Positions 1 through 10,237 of a stretch of DNA of 64,000 nt are shown here, in pieces; the stretch's first letter is position 1; the number at the start of each line of letters is the position of its first letter. This DNA comes from an uncultured Pelagibacteraceae bacterium (GTDB taxonomy: Bacteria; Pseudomonadota; Alphaproteobacteria; Pelagibacterales; Pelagibacteraceae). A model generated the notes under the pieces. The model saw nothing but the letters and a program-made list of their open reading frames with translations, searched no databases and had not been told where the DNA came from. Made by a program: the position numbers and the translations under genes. The stretch covers positions 62,001-126,000 of the forward strand of contig CACJVT010000002.1 in assembly GCA_902596925.1 (NCBI GenBank), read 5' to 3'.

Positions 1-1421
1 CAATATCTTCTTATAGCAGCTCTGGCTTTTCCAGTTTTTGTTGTTGGAATCCAGTGAAGTGATGGCGATTGATTTTTTGAAGTAATTATTTTTATTCTAT
101 CACCATTTCTTAAAATTGATTGAAGTTCACTCTTATTTCCGTTTATTTCACATCCAACTGCAGTATCACCAATTTTTGTATGTACGGCATAAGCGAAATC
201 TATTGCTGTTGCATCTTTGGGTAATTTGATTACTGAACCTTTGGGAGTAAAACAAAAAACATTTTCCTGAAACATTTGAAGTTTAGTGTATTCATAAGAG
301 TGTTCAGGATTTTCATTTTTTTCTATAATTTCAACTAAATCTTTCAACCAATCATATTCTTTCCAGGTGAGAGAGTTAAATTTTTCTGAGGACTTATATT
401 GCCAATGAGAAGCTATTCCTCTCTCAGCAAAATCGTGCATCTCTTTAGTTCTTATTTGAATTTCTATGGGTTTTCTATTAGAACCAATAACTGCGGTATG
501 AATTGATTTATAGCCATTAATTTTTGCTGAAGATATATAATCTTTAAATTTCCCAGGTATACAATTATATTCTTTGTGAATTATTCCTAAAGTTTTATAA
601 CAGTCATCAACATTATCCAAAATAATTCTAAATCCAATGATATCGGTAATTTGTTCCAAAGAAACTCTTTTTTTCTGAACTTTTCTCCAGATTGAAAAAG
701 GTGTTTTTTCTCTTCCATAAATTTTTGAGGAAATTTTATTTTGATCTAATAATTTTCTTATTTCAGTTGATAAAGTTTCAAAAATATCTTTTTTATCTAA
801 TTTTATTTCATCAAGTCTTTTTTGAATTAACGACCTAGCTTCATTATTTAAAATTTCAAAAGAAAGATCTTCTAACTCATCCCTAATTCTATGCATTCCC
901 ATTCTGTCCGCTAATGGAGCATAAATTTCCATAGTTTCTTGGGAAATCCTTTTTCTTTTTTCCTCTTTTGAAATTGCTTTTATAGTTCTCATGTTATGCA
1001 GTCGATCAGCAATTTTTACTAATAAAACTCTAATATCTTTTGAAGTTGCTAAAATTAATTTCCTAAAATTTTCTGCTTTAGAATTGGATGAGGCATTATT
1101 TTCAAGTGCAGATATTTTTGTAACACCATCAACTAAATCTGCAACTTCATCTCCAAACTCACCTTTGATAGTTTCATAAGTTGCATATGTATCCTCTATT
1201 GTGTCATGTAATAAACCCGTAGTTATGGTTGCACTATCTAATTTTAAATCGGTTAATATATTTGCTACTTCAATTGGATGAACTGAGTATGGATCACCTG
1301 AGGCTCTTTTTTGATTGCTATGGGCCTTAACCGCAAAGTCATAAGCCTTATTTAACCTATCTGGATTTAAAAACTTATTATATCCTTTTACTTTATTTAT
1401 CAAATCATCTGAATTAAGCAT
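1..1421 (-). CDS. rel: Bifunctional (p)ppGpp synthetase/hydrolase, Rel/SpoT family (3' end outside window)
   Basis: About 473 N-terminal residues are visible and the reading frame stays open to the window edge, so the C-terminal part is cut off. The product makes and degrades the stringent-response alarmone (p)ppGpp in the cytoplasm. Seen in the translation: an HD hydrolase domain with His72-Asp73 inside LLHDTIEDT and the downstream DRLHNMRT motif (139-146), then the synthetase domain, then a TGS-like segment (ending SPSLHWIPTTKTGKARAAIRRY-like) near the edge. An intact HD motif argues for an enzyme that can hydrolyse as well as synthesise, as expected where a single Rel serves an alphaproteobacterium. 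The start is the ATG at 1421-1419. folK follows upstream after 21 nt on the same strand. I cannot tell Rel from SpoT naming without the C-terminus. Confidence 0.93.
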   Translation of the reverse strand, partial: MLNSDDLINKVKGYNKFLNPDRLNKAYDFAVKAHSNQKRASGDPYSVHPIEVANILTDLKLDSATITTGLLHDTIEDTYATYETIKGEFGDEVADLVDGVTKISALENNASSNSKAENFRKLILATSKDIRVLLVKIADRLHNMRTIKAISKEEKRKRISQETMEIYAPLADRMGMHRIRDELEDLSFEILNNEARSLIQKRLDEIKLDKKDIFETLSTEIRKLLDQNKISSKIYGREKTPFSIWRKVQKKRVSLEQITDIIGFRIILDNVDDCYKTLGIIHKEYNCIPGKFKDYISSAKINGYKSIHTAVIGSNRKPIEIQIRTKEMHDFAERGIASHWQYKSSEKFNSLTWKEYDWLKDLVEIIEKNENPEHSYEYTKLQMFQENVFCFTPKGSVIKLPKDATAIDFAYAVHTKIGDTAVGCEINGNKSELQSILRNGDRIKIITSKNQSPSLHWIPTTKTGKARAAIRRY

Positions 1422-1442
1422 ACACCTTATTATATCATTAAT

Positions 1443-1955
1443 TCAGATTTGTTTAATAGATCTTATGTCTCTATTTGGTAATGATATTATGAGTTTTTTA
1501 ATGTGATCTTTGGAAATTGGGTGTTTCCAATTTTTATTTAATTCAAATAATGGAAAAAGGACAAAATTTCTATTGTGCATTCTTGGATGAGGTAAATTGA
1601 TTTTTTGACTGATTTTTTTACTTTTATAATCAATTATGTCTATATCACATTCTCTTGGGGCATTTTTATACCTTTTTTTACGACCGAGGCTGATTTCAAT
1701 GTCTTTAGATTCTTTAAGTAACTCCAAAGGTTTTAGATCAGAAATAACTTCTAAGACAATATTTAAGTATTTAGGTTTACTTTCATCTGGCCATGATAAA
1801 CTCTCATAAAAATTTGATGATTTGACAAGTCTAATATTTCTTAACGATAATTCATACTTAGCTTGTTCAATTTTATATCTTCTGTTTCCTAAATTTGAGC
1901 CAATACCTAAATAAATACGATTAGCTTGATTTTCTAAAATATCTTGATTTGTCAC
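1443..1955 (-). CDS. folK: 2-amino-4-hydroxy-6-hydroxymethyldihydropteridine pyrophosphokinase (HPPK)
   Basis: Transfers pyrophosphate from ATP to 6-hydroxymethyl-dihydropterin in folate synthesis. The 170-residue length fits the family. The N-terminal block [11 protein letters not shown] (about 15-25) and the later block [12 protein letters not shown] carry the conserved Arg and paired Asp residues that bind ATP and two magnesium ions. The only plausible start upstream of the GIGSN block is a GTG at 1955-1953, which makes the gene overlap the end of smpB by 35 nt, long for this genome, so the true start could be slightly different. It sits in the minus-strand group dapA-smpB-folK-rel. Folate made here would also serve the tetrahydrofolate-dependent sarcosine oxidase encoded nearby (inference). 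Confidence 0.9.
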   Translation of the reverse strand: MTNQDILENQANRIYLGIGSNLGNRRYKIEQAKYELSLRNIRLVKSSNFYESLSWPDESKPKYLNIVLEVISDLKPLELLKESKDIEISLGRKKRYKNAPRECDIDIIDYKSKKISQKINLPHPRMHNRNFVLFPLFELNKNWKHPISKDHIKKLIISLPNRDIRSIKQI

Positions 1956-2391
1956 GATTCCAATCCCTATCCTTTTTACTAGCTCTTTTGTCGTGCAGTT
2001 TTTTTCCTTTTGCTACCGCAAGTTCAATTTTTGCTTTTCCTTTTTTAAAATACATTTTAGTGGGAACAATGGTAAGACCGTCTCTTTGCATTTTTCCTAT
2101 TAATTTATTTATTTCCCGTTTATTTAAAAGTAACTTTCTTTCATCTGTTGGATTGTGGTTAGAATAACTGGCTTGTTTATAAGACGCTATATGAGAATTA
2201 ATTAAAATCAACTCACCGTCTTTTTCAACAGCATATGAATCTGCAATATTTACTTTTCCCTCTCTTATTGATTTAATCTCAGAGCCTTTAAGGACAATCC
2301 CAGCTTCTAGTAAATCTTCAAAAAAATAATTAAAACTAGCCTTTCTATTCAAACATATTATTTTTAAACCAGAATTGGTTTTTTTGTTCAT
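1921..2391 (-). CDS. smpB: SsrA (tmRNA)-binding protein SmpB
   Basis: Binds tmRNA and delivers it to stalled ribosomes for trans-translation. At 156 residues it is the usual length. Seen: the oligonucleotide-binding barrel beginning [19 protein letters not shown], the conserved [16 protein letters not shown] segment, and the basic tail with [20 protein letters not shown], which corresponds to the C-terminal helix that enters the decoding centre. The ATG at 2391 overlaps the end of dapA by 4 nt, suggesting translational coupling. No tmRNA gene was seen in this window. Confidence 0.95.
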   Translation of the reverse strand: MNKKTNSGLKIICLNRKASFNYFFEDLLEAGIVLKGSEIKSIREGKVNIADSYAVEKDGELILINSHIASYKQASYSNHNPTDERKLLLNKREINKLIGKMQRDGLTIVPTKMYFKKGKAKIELAVAKGKKLHDKRASKKDRDWNRDKSRYFRKSS

Positions 2392-3272
2392 TGAATTAAT
2401 TTAGCTGTATGAAGAGCCTTTTTAACAATATCTTTAGTAGCGTCTGTTACTTTTACTAATGGTAATCTTACATCGTCATCACATAAATCTAATAATTTTG
2501 CAGCGTACTTAACTGGGCTAGGATTGCTTTCAACAAACATAGCGTGATGAACAGGCTGCAATATTTCATTTAATCTCTCAGCCTCTTTAATTTCATTATC
2601 ATTATTAGACTTTGAAAATCTTTGGAAATCAGAACAAAGTTTTGGAGCAATGTTGGCTGTTACACTTATAGCACCTACTCCACCTTTTCTATTAAACTCT
2701 AAAGCGTTGTCATCATTTCCTGTTAATTGTATAAAATCTTTGCCTAATTTTTTTAATGTTTTATCTACTCTTGTTAAATCTCCTGTTGCATCCTTAACAC
2801 CAATAATATTTTTTAATTCAAATAATCTTGCCATTGTTTCAACTGACATATCAATCACTGATCTTCCAGGAATGTTATAAATAAGAATTGGAATTCCACA
2901 TTTATCATTTATTGCTTTATAATGTTGATAAAGTCCCTCTTGGGTAGGCTTATTATAATAAGGAGTTACAATTAAAGCTCCATCTGCTCCCATTTTTTCA
3001 GCATGAGTAGTCAACGAAATAGCCTCCTCAGTAGAGTTTGACCCAGTACCAGCAAATACAGGTAATTTTCCATTACTTTCTTTGACACATAAATCAATTA
3101 CCCTTTCATGCTCATTATGGCTTAAAGTTGGAGACTCACCAGTTGTTCCAGCTGGAACCAAACCATTTGTCCCATTTTCAATATGAAAATGGATTAACTT
3201 AATGTAAGTTTCATCATCAAGTTTATCATTTTTAAACGGAGTGACTAAAGCAACATTTGATCCTTTGAACAT
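2388..3272 (-). CDS. dapA: 4-hydroxy-tetrahydrodipicolinate synthase
   Basis: Condenses pyruvate with aspartate semialdehyde, the first committed step to diaminopimelate and lysine. The 294-residue TIM barrel carries the hallmark residues: the AGTTGES loop (41-47), the proton-relay Tyr132 in IYNIPGR with Arg137, and the Schiff-base Lys160 in GVKDATGD. It is the first gene of a short minus-strand unit (dapA-smpB-folK-rel) and is divergent from slt across only 43 nt. Diaminopimelate links it loosely to cell-wall turnover by the neighbouring transglycosylase, but divergent position alone is weak evidence for joint function. Confidence 0.96.
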   Translation of the reverse strand: MFKGSNVALVTPFKNDKLDDETYIKLIHFHIENGTNGLVPAGTTGESPTLSHNEHERVIDLCVKESNGKLPVFAGTGSNSTEEAISLTTHAEKMGADGALIVTPYYNKPTQEGLYQHYKAINDKCGIPILIYNIPGRSVIDMSVETMARLFELKNIIGVKDATGDLTRVDKTLKKLGKDFIQLTGNDDNALEFNRKGGVGAISVTANIAPKLCSDFQRFSKSNNDNEIKEAERLNEILQPVHHAMFVESNPSPVKYAAKLLDLCDDDVRLPLVKVTDATKDIVKKALHTAKLIQ

Positions 3273-3315
3273 AAATACTTATAACATAGTTTGTGGATTC
3301 ATATACTAAAAGATT

Positions 3316-5535
3316 ATGCTAAAAAAATTCATATTTTTTATCAATTTATTTTTCTTCTCTACTATTACTATTTTGTTTTCTGCTGAAATAATACCTTTAA
3401 AGAAACCGATCCAAACTAAAGCAGAAAAGGACCAGAAGTTATTAATTGATGTAATGAAGCCTCTGCCAAAACCAATTCCCAAAAAAATAGTAGAGGAAAT
3501 TAAAAAAAAGCCTGAAGGTGAAATAAAGTTAAAAGCTGAAAAAGACTTAGGTATTATTCTACCAAAAAAGAAACCTTTAATAGCTGGAACCAAAAAAACT
3601 GATACAGCGAAAAAATCCAAATATTATAACAAGAAAGATTTCGAAATTGCGAAAAAGGCTATTTCAGAAATGAAACAAGCAAAATGGCCTGCCGCATTGA
3701 AAACAGCAAAAAAAGCAAGAGATAAATCAGTCTATAATTTCATACAATGGAGACATCTACTAACTAAAGGAAATAAAGCATCATATTACGATTATAAAAC
3801 TTTTATAGACAAAAATGAGGATTATCCACGATTGGGAAGAGTAAAATATTTAGCAGAGCATAAACTTTCTACAGACACTATTTCACCCAAAAAAATTATC
3901 GATTGGTTCGGTGTTGATGAACCTTTAAGTGGTTTTGGAAAAATGATACTTGGAGAAAGTATAATTCTCAATGGTAATACACAAAAAGGTATTTCATATA
4001 TTAAAGAAGGATGGATTACTGCCGAATTAAGCAAATCTGAATTAAGATTCTATAGAAAAAAATTCAAAAAATATCTCAATGCGGATGATTATATTAAAAG
4101 AGCAGATTACTTGGCTTGGAATAATAAATACTGGGATTTAAAAAGATTATTAAGATATTTACCTAAAGATTATGAGTTGCTTTATACAGCACGTCAATTG
4201 TTAATGAGTAAATCGTATGGTGTAGATAATGCTATTTCTAAAGTTCCAGCAAAATTTAAAAACGATGCGGGTTTAAATTACGACAGATTAAAATGGAGAA
4301 GAAAAAGAGGAAGAGTTGATAGTTCTGTTGAAATTTTAGTAAAAATTAAAAATACCAAAGATTATTTAGTCAGACCAGATAAGTGGTGGTTTGAAAGAGA
4401 AATCATTTCAAGATCATTAATTTATAAAAAGAAATATGCTTTAGCTTATAAAATTGCAAGTAATCATGCTTTGACTGATGGACCTGAATATGCGGCCGCG
4501 GAATGGATGAGTGGATGGATAGCGTTAAGTTTCTTAGATGATCCTTTGTTAGCTAAGGATCATTTTGAAAATTTTTATAATAATGTTGGTTACCCGATAA
4601 GTACTTCGAGAGGAGCCTATTGGTTAGCTAAAACTTATCAGAAACTTGGTAAAAATGAATTAGCTAATGAATGGTTTGGTAAAGCATCTAATTTTCTAAC
4701 TACATATTATGGTCAGTTAGCATTTATGGAGTTAAATCCCAATCAGCCTTTTGAACTATCTAGAGATATTGAAGTTTCAAAAGAATATAGAGACTACTTT
4801 TTTAAAAAAGAACTAGTCAAAACAGTTTATCTTCTTGATGAGCTGAACGAAGATAAATATACAAAACATATTCTAAGACATTTGGCTAATGATGATATAA
4901 ATAATGGTAGTGAAGTTTTAGCAGCAGAATTAGCAACAAGCATTGATAGATTTGATTTTGCTATTCAAATAGCAAAAATTGCATCATATGAAAAAAGATT
5001 TCATAACAAATATAATTATCCAATTATTAGTACTCCAAATTATATAAATGGAAGAAAAATTCCTGATACTGCATTTATACTGTCAATAATAAGACAAGAA
5101 AGTGAATTTGATTTAAGTGCTAACAGTCACGCAGGAGCAAAAGGATTAATGCAGCTCATGCCTTACACGGCAAAAGTAGTTGCTAAACAAGCAAAACTTC
5201 CTTATTCAAAATCTAGATTAACAAGAGATGCAGAATATAATATCAATTTAGGTTCTCACTATATAGCTGGACTAATTTTAGAATATGATGGTGCTTATCC
5301 CTTTGCAATAGCGGCCTATAATGCCGGACCTAAAAGAGTCAGATATTGGAAAAAAATAAATAAAAATCCACAAAAGAACCAAATTGATTATGTAAACTGG
5401 ATTGAATTAATCAAATTTAAAGAAACAAGAAATTATGTGCAAAGAGTACTGGAGAACTACAACGTCTATCGTTATATTTTAGCCCAAAAGCCAGTTACAA
5501 TGATAAATTTCTTTAAGGATGATCCTTTATACTAA
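3316..5535 (+). CDS. slt: Soluble lytic murein transglycosylase (Slt70-like)
   Basis: Cleaves the MurNAc-GlcNAc bond in peptidoglycan with formation of 1,6-anhydro ends, in the periplasm. At 739 residues it has the size of Slt70-type enzymes. Seen: an N-terminal hydrophobic signal sequence (about residues 2-22), a Lys/Pro-rich low-complexity stretch (about 30-100), a long alpha-helical region as in the Slt superhelical ring, and a C-terminal SLT domain. The catalytic Glu is about residue 595 in SIIRQESEFD, followed by GAKGLMQLMPYTA and AIAAYNAGPKRV. The stop lies 3 nt from the 3' end of the oppositely oriented tRNA-Ser, so no terminator fits between them. Confidence 0.93.
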   Translation: MLKKFIFFINLFFFSTITILFSAEIIPLKKPIQTKAEKDQKLLIDVMKPLPKPIPKKIVEEIKKKPEGEIKLKAEKDLGIILPKKKPLIAGTKKTDTAKKSKYYNKKDFEIAKKAISEMKQAKWPAALKTAKKARDKSVYNFIQWRHLLTKGNKASYYDYKTFIDKNEDYPRLGRVKYLAEHKLSTDTISPKKIIDWFGVDEPLSGFGKMILGESIILNGNTQKGISYIKEGWITAELSKSELRFYRKKFKKYLNADDYIKRADYLAWNNKYWDLKRLLRYLPKDYELLYTARQLLMSKSYGVDNAISKVPAKFKNDAGLNYDRLKWRRKRGRVDSSVEILVKIKNTKDYLVRPDKWWFEREIISRSLIYKKKYALAYKIASNHALTDGPEYAAAEWMSGWIALSFLDDPLLAKDHFENFYNNVGYPISTSRGAYWLAKTYQKLGKNELANEWFGKASNFLTTYYGQLAFMELNPNQPFELSRDIEVSKEYRDYFFKKELVKTVYLLDELNEDKYTKHILRHLANDDINNGSEVLAAELATSIDRFDFAIQIAKIASYEKRFHNKYNYPIISTPNYINGRKIPDTAFILSIIRQESEFDLSANSHAGAKGLMQLMPYTAKVVAKQAKLPYSKSRLTRDAEYNINLGSHYIAGLILEYDGAYPFAIAAYNAGPKRVRYWKKINKNPQKNQIDYVNWIELIKFKETRNYVQRVLENYNVYRYILAQKPVTMINFFKDDPLY

Positions 5536-5538
5536 AAA

Positions 5539-5630
5539 TGGCGGAAGAGGAGGGATTCGAACCCTCGGTACAAGTTTCCTCGCACGGTCATTTAGCAAAC
5601 GACTGGTTTCAGCCTCTCACCCACTCTTCC
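5539..5630 (-). tRNA. tRNA-Ser(GCT)
   Basis: Read on the minus strand from 5630 to 5539, the 92-nt sequence folds as a class II tRNA with a long variable arm. The acceptor strand GGAAGAG pairs with CTCTTCC, the anticodon stem GTCGT/ATGAC encloses loop TTGCTAA with anticodon GCT, and the T loop TTCGAAT is standard. CCA is encoded at 5541-5539. It decodes AGC/AGU serine codons. Confidence 0.96.
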
Positions 5631-5637
5631 AATAAAT

Positions 5638-5666
5638 TTGTCACTTCTGATTGTATTGAATAATCA
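5638..5666 (+). promoter_or_regulatory. Candidate promoter of the sox operon
   Basis: TTGTCA at 5638-5643 followed after 17 nt by TAATCA at 5661-5666 resembles a sigma70-type promoter just upstream of soxB. The -10 match is moderate only. It lies in the 64-nt gap between tRNA-Ser and soxB, the only place where an operon promoter fits. Confidence 0.3.
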
Positions 5667-5691
5667 ATATTTATAAAGTAATTATTCAATA
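5654..5691. promoter_or_regulatory. 11-bp perfect inverted repeat upstream of soxB (operator or RNA hairpin)
   Basis: TATTGAATAAT (5654-5664) and ATTATTCAATA (5681-5691) are perfect inverted copies separated by 16 nt, ending 3 nt before the soxB ATG at 5695. The repeat overlaps the candidate -10 element and the expected ribosome-binding region. It could be a repressor operator or an mRNA hairpin that hides the start site; the sequence alone does not decide. Confidence 0.45.
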
Positions 5692-5694
5692 ATT

Positions 5695-6948
5695 ATGAAA
5701 AATAAGTATTCAATATTTTCACTTATTAAAAACGCTTTTTCTTATCATGAAAATTGGGAGAAAGCTTGGAAAGATCCTGAGCCTAAAAAAGAATATGATG
5801 CAGTAATTGTTGGTGGTGGAGGACATGGTCTTGCAACTGCCTATTATCTAGCAAAAAAACATAACATGAAGAATATTGCTGTTGTGGAAAAAGGTTGGAT
5901 AGGAGGAGGAAATACTGGTCGAAATACCACAATAATAAGATCTAATTATTTATGGGATGCAAGTGCGGGTTTATATGACCATGCTCTTAAAATTTGGGAA
6001 GGTTTATCTCAAGAATTGAATTATAATGTTATGTTTAGTCAAAGAGGAGTTATGAATCTTGCACATAATTTGCAAGATGTTAGAGATTTAAAAAGAAGAA
6101 CTCACGCTAATAGATTGAATGGTATTGATGCAGTTTATTTAAATACTGAAGAAGTTAAAAAATTTTGTCCAATCATAAATACCTCGCAAGATATTCGTTA
6201 TCCAGTTTTAGGTGGAACTCTTCAAAGAAGAGCCGGTACAGCTAGGCATGATGCTGTTGCTTGGGGATACGCAAGAGGTGCTGATGAAATGGGTGTTGAT
6301 ATAATTCAAAATTGTGAAGTAAAAGGTATAAAAAGAAATGGTGATACAGTTGAAGGAATTGAAACAACTAAAGGATTTATCAAAACAAAAAAAATTGGAG
6401 TAGTAGCAGCTGGTCACTCCAGTGTAATAGCGAATATGGCTGGATTGAAATTACCTTTAGAAAGTAAACCACTTCAAGCTTTAGTGTCTGAACCAGTAAA
6501 ACCAATAATAGATACAGTTGTAATGTCTAACGCTGTTCATGCTTATGTCAGCCAATCTGATAAGGGAGAATTAGTTATTGGAGCAGGAACTGATGATTAT
6601 GTATCTTACTCTCAAAAAGGAAGTCATGATATTGTGGAAGGAACTTTAAATGCAATTTTAGAACTATATCCAATATTTAGTAGAATGAGAATGCTTCGTC
6701 AGTGGGGTGGAATAGTTGATATATGTCCTGATGCAAGTCCAATCATAAGTAAAACTTCAATTAAGGGTTTATACTTTAATTGTGGTTGGGGAACTGGAGG
6801 TTTTAAAGCAACACCTGGCTCAGGGGATTTATTTGCTCACACCATTGCAAATGACGAACCTCATAAATTAAATGCTGCGTTTAATATAAATAGATTTGTA
6901 AGTGGTGATCTAGTTGATGAACATGGTGCAGCCGCTGTTGCACACTAA
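5695..6948 (+). CDS. soxB: Sarcosine oxidase beta subunit
   Basis: FAD-containing subunit of heterotetrameric sarcosine oxidase, which oxidatively demethylates sarcosine to glycine. The 417-residue length is typical. Seen: the dinucleotide-binding motif GGGGHG (40-45), the following TAYYLAK helix, and [12 protein letters not shown], whose His187 I infer to be the residue that carries covalent FMN in characterised heterotetrameric enzymes. The conserved C-terminal [14 protein letters not shown] is present. It heads the operon soxB-soxD-soxA-soxG; its stop overlaps the soxD ATG by 1 nt. In SAR11-type cells this route supplies glycine and one-carbon units from methylated amines and osmolytes (established for the family, inferred here). 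Confidence 0.96.
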   Translation: MKNKYSIFSLIKNAFSYHENWEKAWKDPEPKKEYDAVIVGGGGHGLATAYYLAKKHNMKNIAVVEKGWIGGGNTGRNTTIIRSNYLWDASAGLYDHALKIWEGLSQELNYNVMFSQRGVMNLAHNLQDVRDLKRRTHANRLNGIDAVYLNTEEVKKFCPIINTSQDIRYPVLGGTLQRRAGTARHDAVAWGYARGADEMGVDIIQNCEVKGIKRNGDTVEGIETTKGFIKTKKIGVVAAGHSSVIANMAGLKLPLESKPLQALVSEPVKPIIDTVVMSNAVHAYVSQSDKGELVIGAGTDDYVSYSQKGSHDIVEGTLNAILELYPIFSRMRMLRQWGGIVDICPDASPIISKTSIKGLYFNCGWGTGGFKATPGSGDLFAHTIANDEPHKLNAAFNINRFVSGDLVDEHGAAAVAH

Positions 6949-7223
6949 TGTTTTTAATTAATTGTCCTTTTTGCGGTGAGAGAGAACAAAGCGAATTTAA
7001 AGCTGGTGGTGAAGCACATATTGTAAGGCCAAAACAACCTACAGAACTAAGTGATGATGAATGGGCAGAATATTTGTTCATGAGAAAAAACATAAAAGGA
7101 GTTCAATTTGAAAGATGGAATCATGTTCATGGTTGTAGAAAATGGTTCAATATGGTTAGAGATACATCAAACGACCAAATAAAAGCTGTATACAAAATGG
7201 GTGAAAAACCACCAGTAAAGTAA
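6948..7223 (+). CDS. soxD: Sarcosine oxidase delta subunit
   Basis: Small 91-residue zinc-binding subunit of heterotetrameric sarcosine oxidase. The ligand positions Cys6 and Cys9 (in INCPFCGERE), His59 and Cys63 (in NHVHGCRKWF) match the zinc site described for this subunit. It overlaps soxB by 1 nt and is followed after 1 nt by soxA, so the three are surely co-translated from one message. Confidence 0.95.
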   Translation: MFLINCPFCGEREQSEFKAGGEAHIVRPKQPTELSDDEWAEYLFMRKNIKGVQFERWNHVHGCRKWFNMVRDTSNDQIKAVYKMGEKPPVK

Positions 7224-7224
7224 A

Positions 7225-10200
7225 ATGACTAATAATTTAAGATTTAAAACAAGTAAATTCATTGATGAAACTTATCGGGTTTCTTTTAAATTTAATAACA
7301 AAACATATTTTGGTTTTAAAGGTGATACTCTAGCATCAGCTTTGTTGGCTAATGGAATTCATCTTGTTGGACGAAGTTTCAAATATCATAGACCTCGAGG
7401 AATTATGACATCAGGTTCTGAAGAACCCAATGCAATTATTCAATTGCATGATAATTCCTCAAGGACTGAACCAAATGTAAGAGCTACAGAGGTCGAAATC
7501 TATGAAGGTTTAGTTGCATCTAGTCAAAATTGTTGGCCTAGCGTTAATTTTGATATTGGAGGGATTAATAATCTATTATCCCCTATCTTACCTGCAGGTT
7601 TTTATTATAAAACTTTTATGTGGCCTGCAAGTTTCTGGGAAAAGTATGAATACTTTATTAGAAAATCTGCGGGTTTAGGTAAATCACCTAAAGTAGCTGA
7701 TCCAGACATATATGAACATAAATATATTCATTGTGATGTTTTAGTTATCGGAGCAGGTATTTCAGGAATAATCGCAGCTAAAATGGCAGCTAAAAATGGT
7801 TTTAAGACTCTTTTAGTTGATGAAAAGCCTTATTTGGGGGGATCTTCTATTTATGATAACTCAGAATTTTCAAAGATTAATAATCAAATAACAAGTTCAT
7901 GGTTAGAAAAAGAAATTAACGAAATATCTAAATTAGAAAATTTAGAAATAAAGATAAGAACTAGCGTTGCAGCATTTCATGGATACAACTTTTTATTGGC
8001 CCGTGAAAATCTCACTGATCATTTACCGATTAATCAAAGAGAAAATAAAGTAAGACAAAGATTATTAAAAATTCGAGCTAAAAAAGTAATCACAGCAACT
8101 GGCTCTATAGAAAGACCTTTAATATTTGATAATAATGATCGTCCAGGGATACTGTTATCTTCAGCAATTAAAAAATATATTGATTTATATGGTGTGGCTT
8201 GTGGTGAAAATAATATTCTTTTTACCAATAACGATACCGCATATGAAACAGCCATGAGCTTAATTCAAAGAGGAATTAAGATTAATGCAATAATTGATAA
8301 TAGAGAGCAGATTGACTCTAAAATTTCATACGAAGTTGAGAAAAATAATATTGAAATTTATAAAGGTTATACTGTCGTTGATACTTACGGATATAGAAGA
8401 ATTAATAAAATATCCATCATGAAACTTTCAAAAGATGGTCAAACAGTCATTGGTGACAAAACAAAGTTGAATTGTGATTGTTTAGGTGTATCTGGTGGTT
8501 GGACCCCAGCAGTACACTTGTTTACACAATCGGGAGGTAAATTAAAATTTAGGGAAGAAGACCAAGTATTTATACCTAATGTTTATCCTTCAGATCAAAT
8601 AAGTGTTGGATCTTGTAATGGAGACTTTGGTTTAGAGGAAATAATAAGGAACACCTTATCTTCTATTAAAAAGTTTCTTGATATTGATAATTCTGAATAC
8701 AAAACTGTTGAAACTATCTCAGGTTTAAATCAATCAAAGAGAAATATTTGGTTATTACCATCTGATAAATCCTTAGGGAAAACTAAGTCTTTTGTTGATT
8801 ATCAAAATGATGCAACTGCAAAAGATATTAAATTAGCTCTAAGAGAAGGGTTTAGATCTATAGAACATGTAAAAAGATACACTACTACTGGTATGGGAAC
8901 TGATCAGGGTAAACTTGGTAATATGCATGCTCTTGGAATTATCTCAGAAACAGCGGGAACTAAAATGGGTGAACACGGAACTACAACTTTCAGACCTCCT
9001 TATACACCTCTTACTTTTGGAACTATTGTTGGAAGAAATGTAGGAGAATTTTTTGATATATTTAGACGTACTCCGATACATGATTGGCATGTTGCCAACA
9101 AAGCTGAGTTTGAAAATGTTGGTCAATGGAAAAGAGCTTGGTACTATCCAAAGGATAATGAAAATATGCATCAAGCAGTACAAAGAGAAAGTAAAGCTGC
9201 TAGAGACTCAGCAGGTATTCTGGATGCATCTACATTAGGAAAAATTGATATTCAGGGCACAGATGCCTCGGAATTTTTAAATCGTGTTTATACTAATGCT
9301 TGGTCAAAACTAGCAGTGGGTAAATGTCGTTATGGTTTAATGTTAAATGAAGATGGAATGGTTTATGATGATGGCGTCACAACTAGACTAGGTGAAAATC
9401 ATTACATTATGACCACTACTACTGGTGGTGCGGCTAACGTATTGGGAAAACTTGAAGACTATCTTCAGACAGAATGGCCTGAATTAGATGTCTATTTATC
9501 ATCTGTAACTGATCATTATGCTACAATAAGTGTGTGTGGGCCTAACAGTAAAAAAATCGTTTCAAAAGTTATTCCTGATTTAGATCTTTCTGATGAAAAG
9601 TTTCCACATATGTCATTCAAAAATGCAAAAATAGATAATATTAAATGTAGAGTGATGAGGATCAGTTTCACTGGAGAACATAGTTATGAAATTAATATCC
9701 AAGCAAATTTTGGTAAATCTGTTTGGGAAAAATGTATGGAAGCAGGTAAAGATTTTAATATTACGCCCTATGGAACTGAAACGATGCACTTATTAAGAGC
9801 AGAAAAAAGGTTTTATAATTGTTGGTCAAGACACTGATGCAACACTAACACCAATTGATTTACAGATGGATTGGATAGTAAGTAAAAAGAAATATGATTT
9901 TATTGGAAAAAGATCATTATATAGATCTGATACTATTAGAGAAGATAGAAAACAATTAGTTGGTTTATTGACAGAAAATCCTGAGGAAGTTTTGGAAGAA
10001 GGCGCACAGATAGTTGCTAATATAAAAAAATCACCTATTGAAATGCTTGGCCATGTAACCTCAAGTTATTACAGTCCAAATTTAAAAAAGTCGATCGCAT
10101 TAGGAGTTGTAAAAGGTGGGAAAAATATGTTGGGGCAAAAATTGATCATACCAATGGAAAATAAGAATATTAATGTAACTGTAGCTGATCCAGTTTTTTT

Positions 10201-10237
10201 AGATAAAGAAGGTGAAAGATTAAATGCTAAATTATAA
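7225..10237 (+). pseudogene. soxA: Sarcosine oxidase alpha subunit, interrupted by a single-base frameshift
   Basis: The large subunit binds NAD and tetrahydrofolate and traps the sarcosine methyl group as methylene-THF. The reading frame from 7225 ends at 9837 (870 residues), and the missing C-terminus continues in another frame to 10237. The break maps to a run of six A at 9803-9808. With five A the frame reads LLRAEKGFIIVGQDTDATLTP and gives about 1003 residues, the family length. Seen: an N-terminal ferredoxin-like fold (GDTLASALLANG), SFKYHRPRG, a nucleotide-binding motif VIGAGISGIIAAK (about 174-186), and a C-terminal GcvT-like folate domain (about 610 to end) that contains the break. 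All else is well conserved, so a homopolymer sequencing error or a very recent mutation is more likely than an old pseudogene. soxG overlaps its end by 14 nt. Confidence 0.93.

Noticed and set aside
3306-3620. Opposite-strand open frames over slt, topA, rpoB, tuf and other genes (for example 3306-3620 on the minus strand).
   Set aside because: They lie fully inside well-recognised genes, have no family resemblance and no ribosome-binding context; AT-rich codon use on one strand opens frames on the other.
9795-9840. Programmed ribosomal frameshift in soxA at the A run.
   Set aside because: The A run is not in the frame of the usual -1 slippery heptamer, and the needed shift is +1. No stimulatory structure was evident. 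Sequencing error or mutation is simpler.
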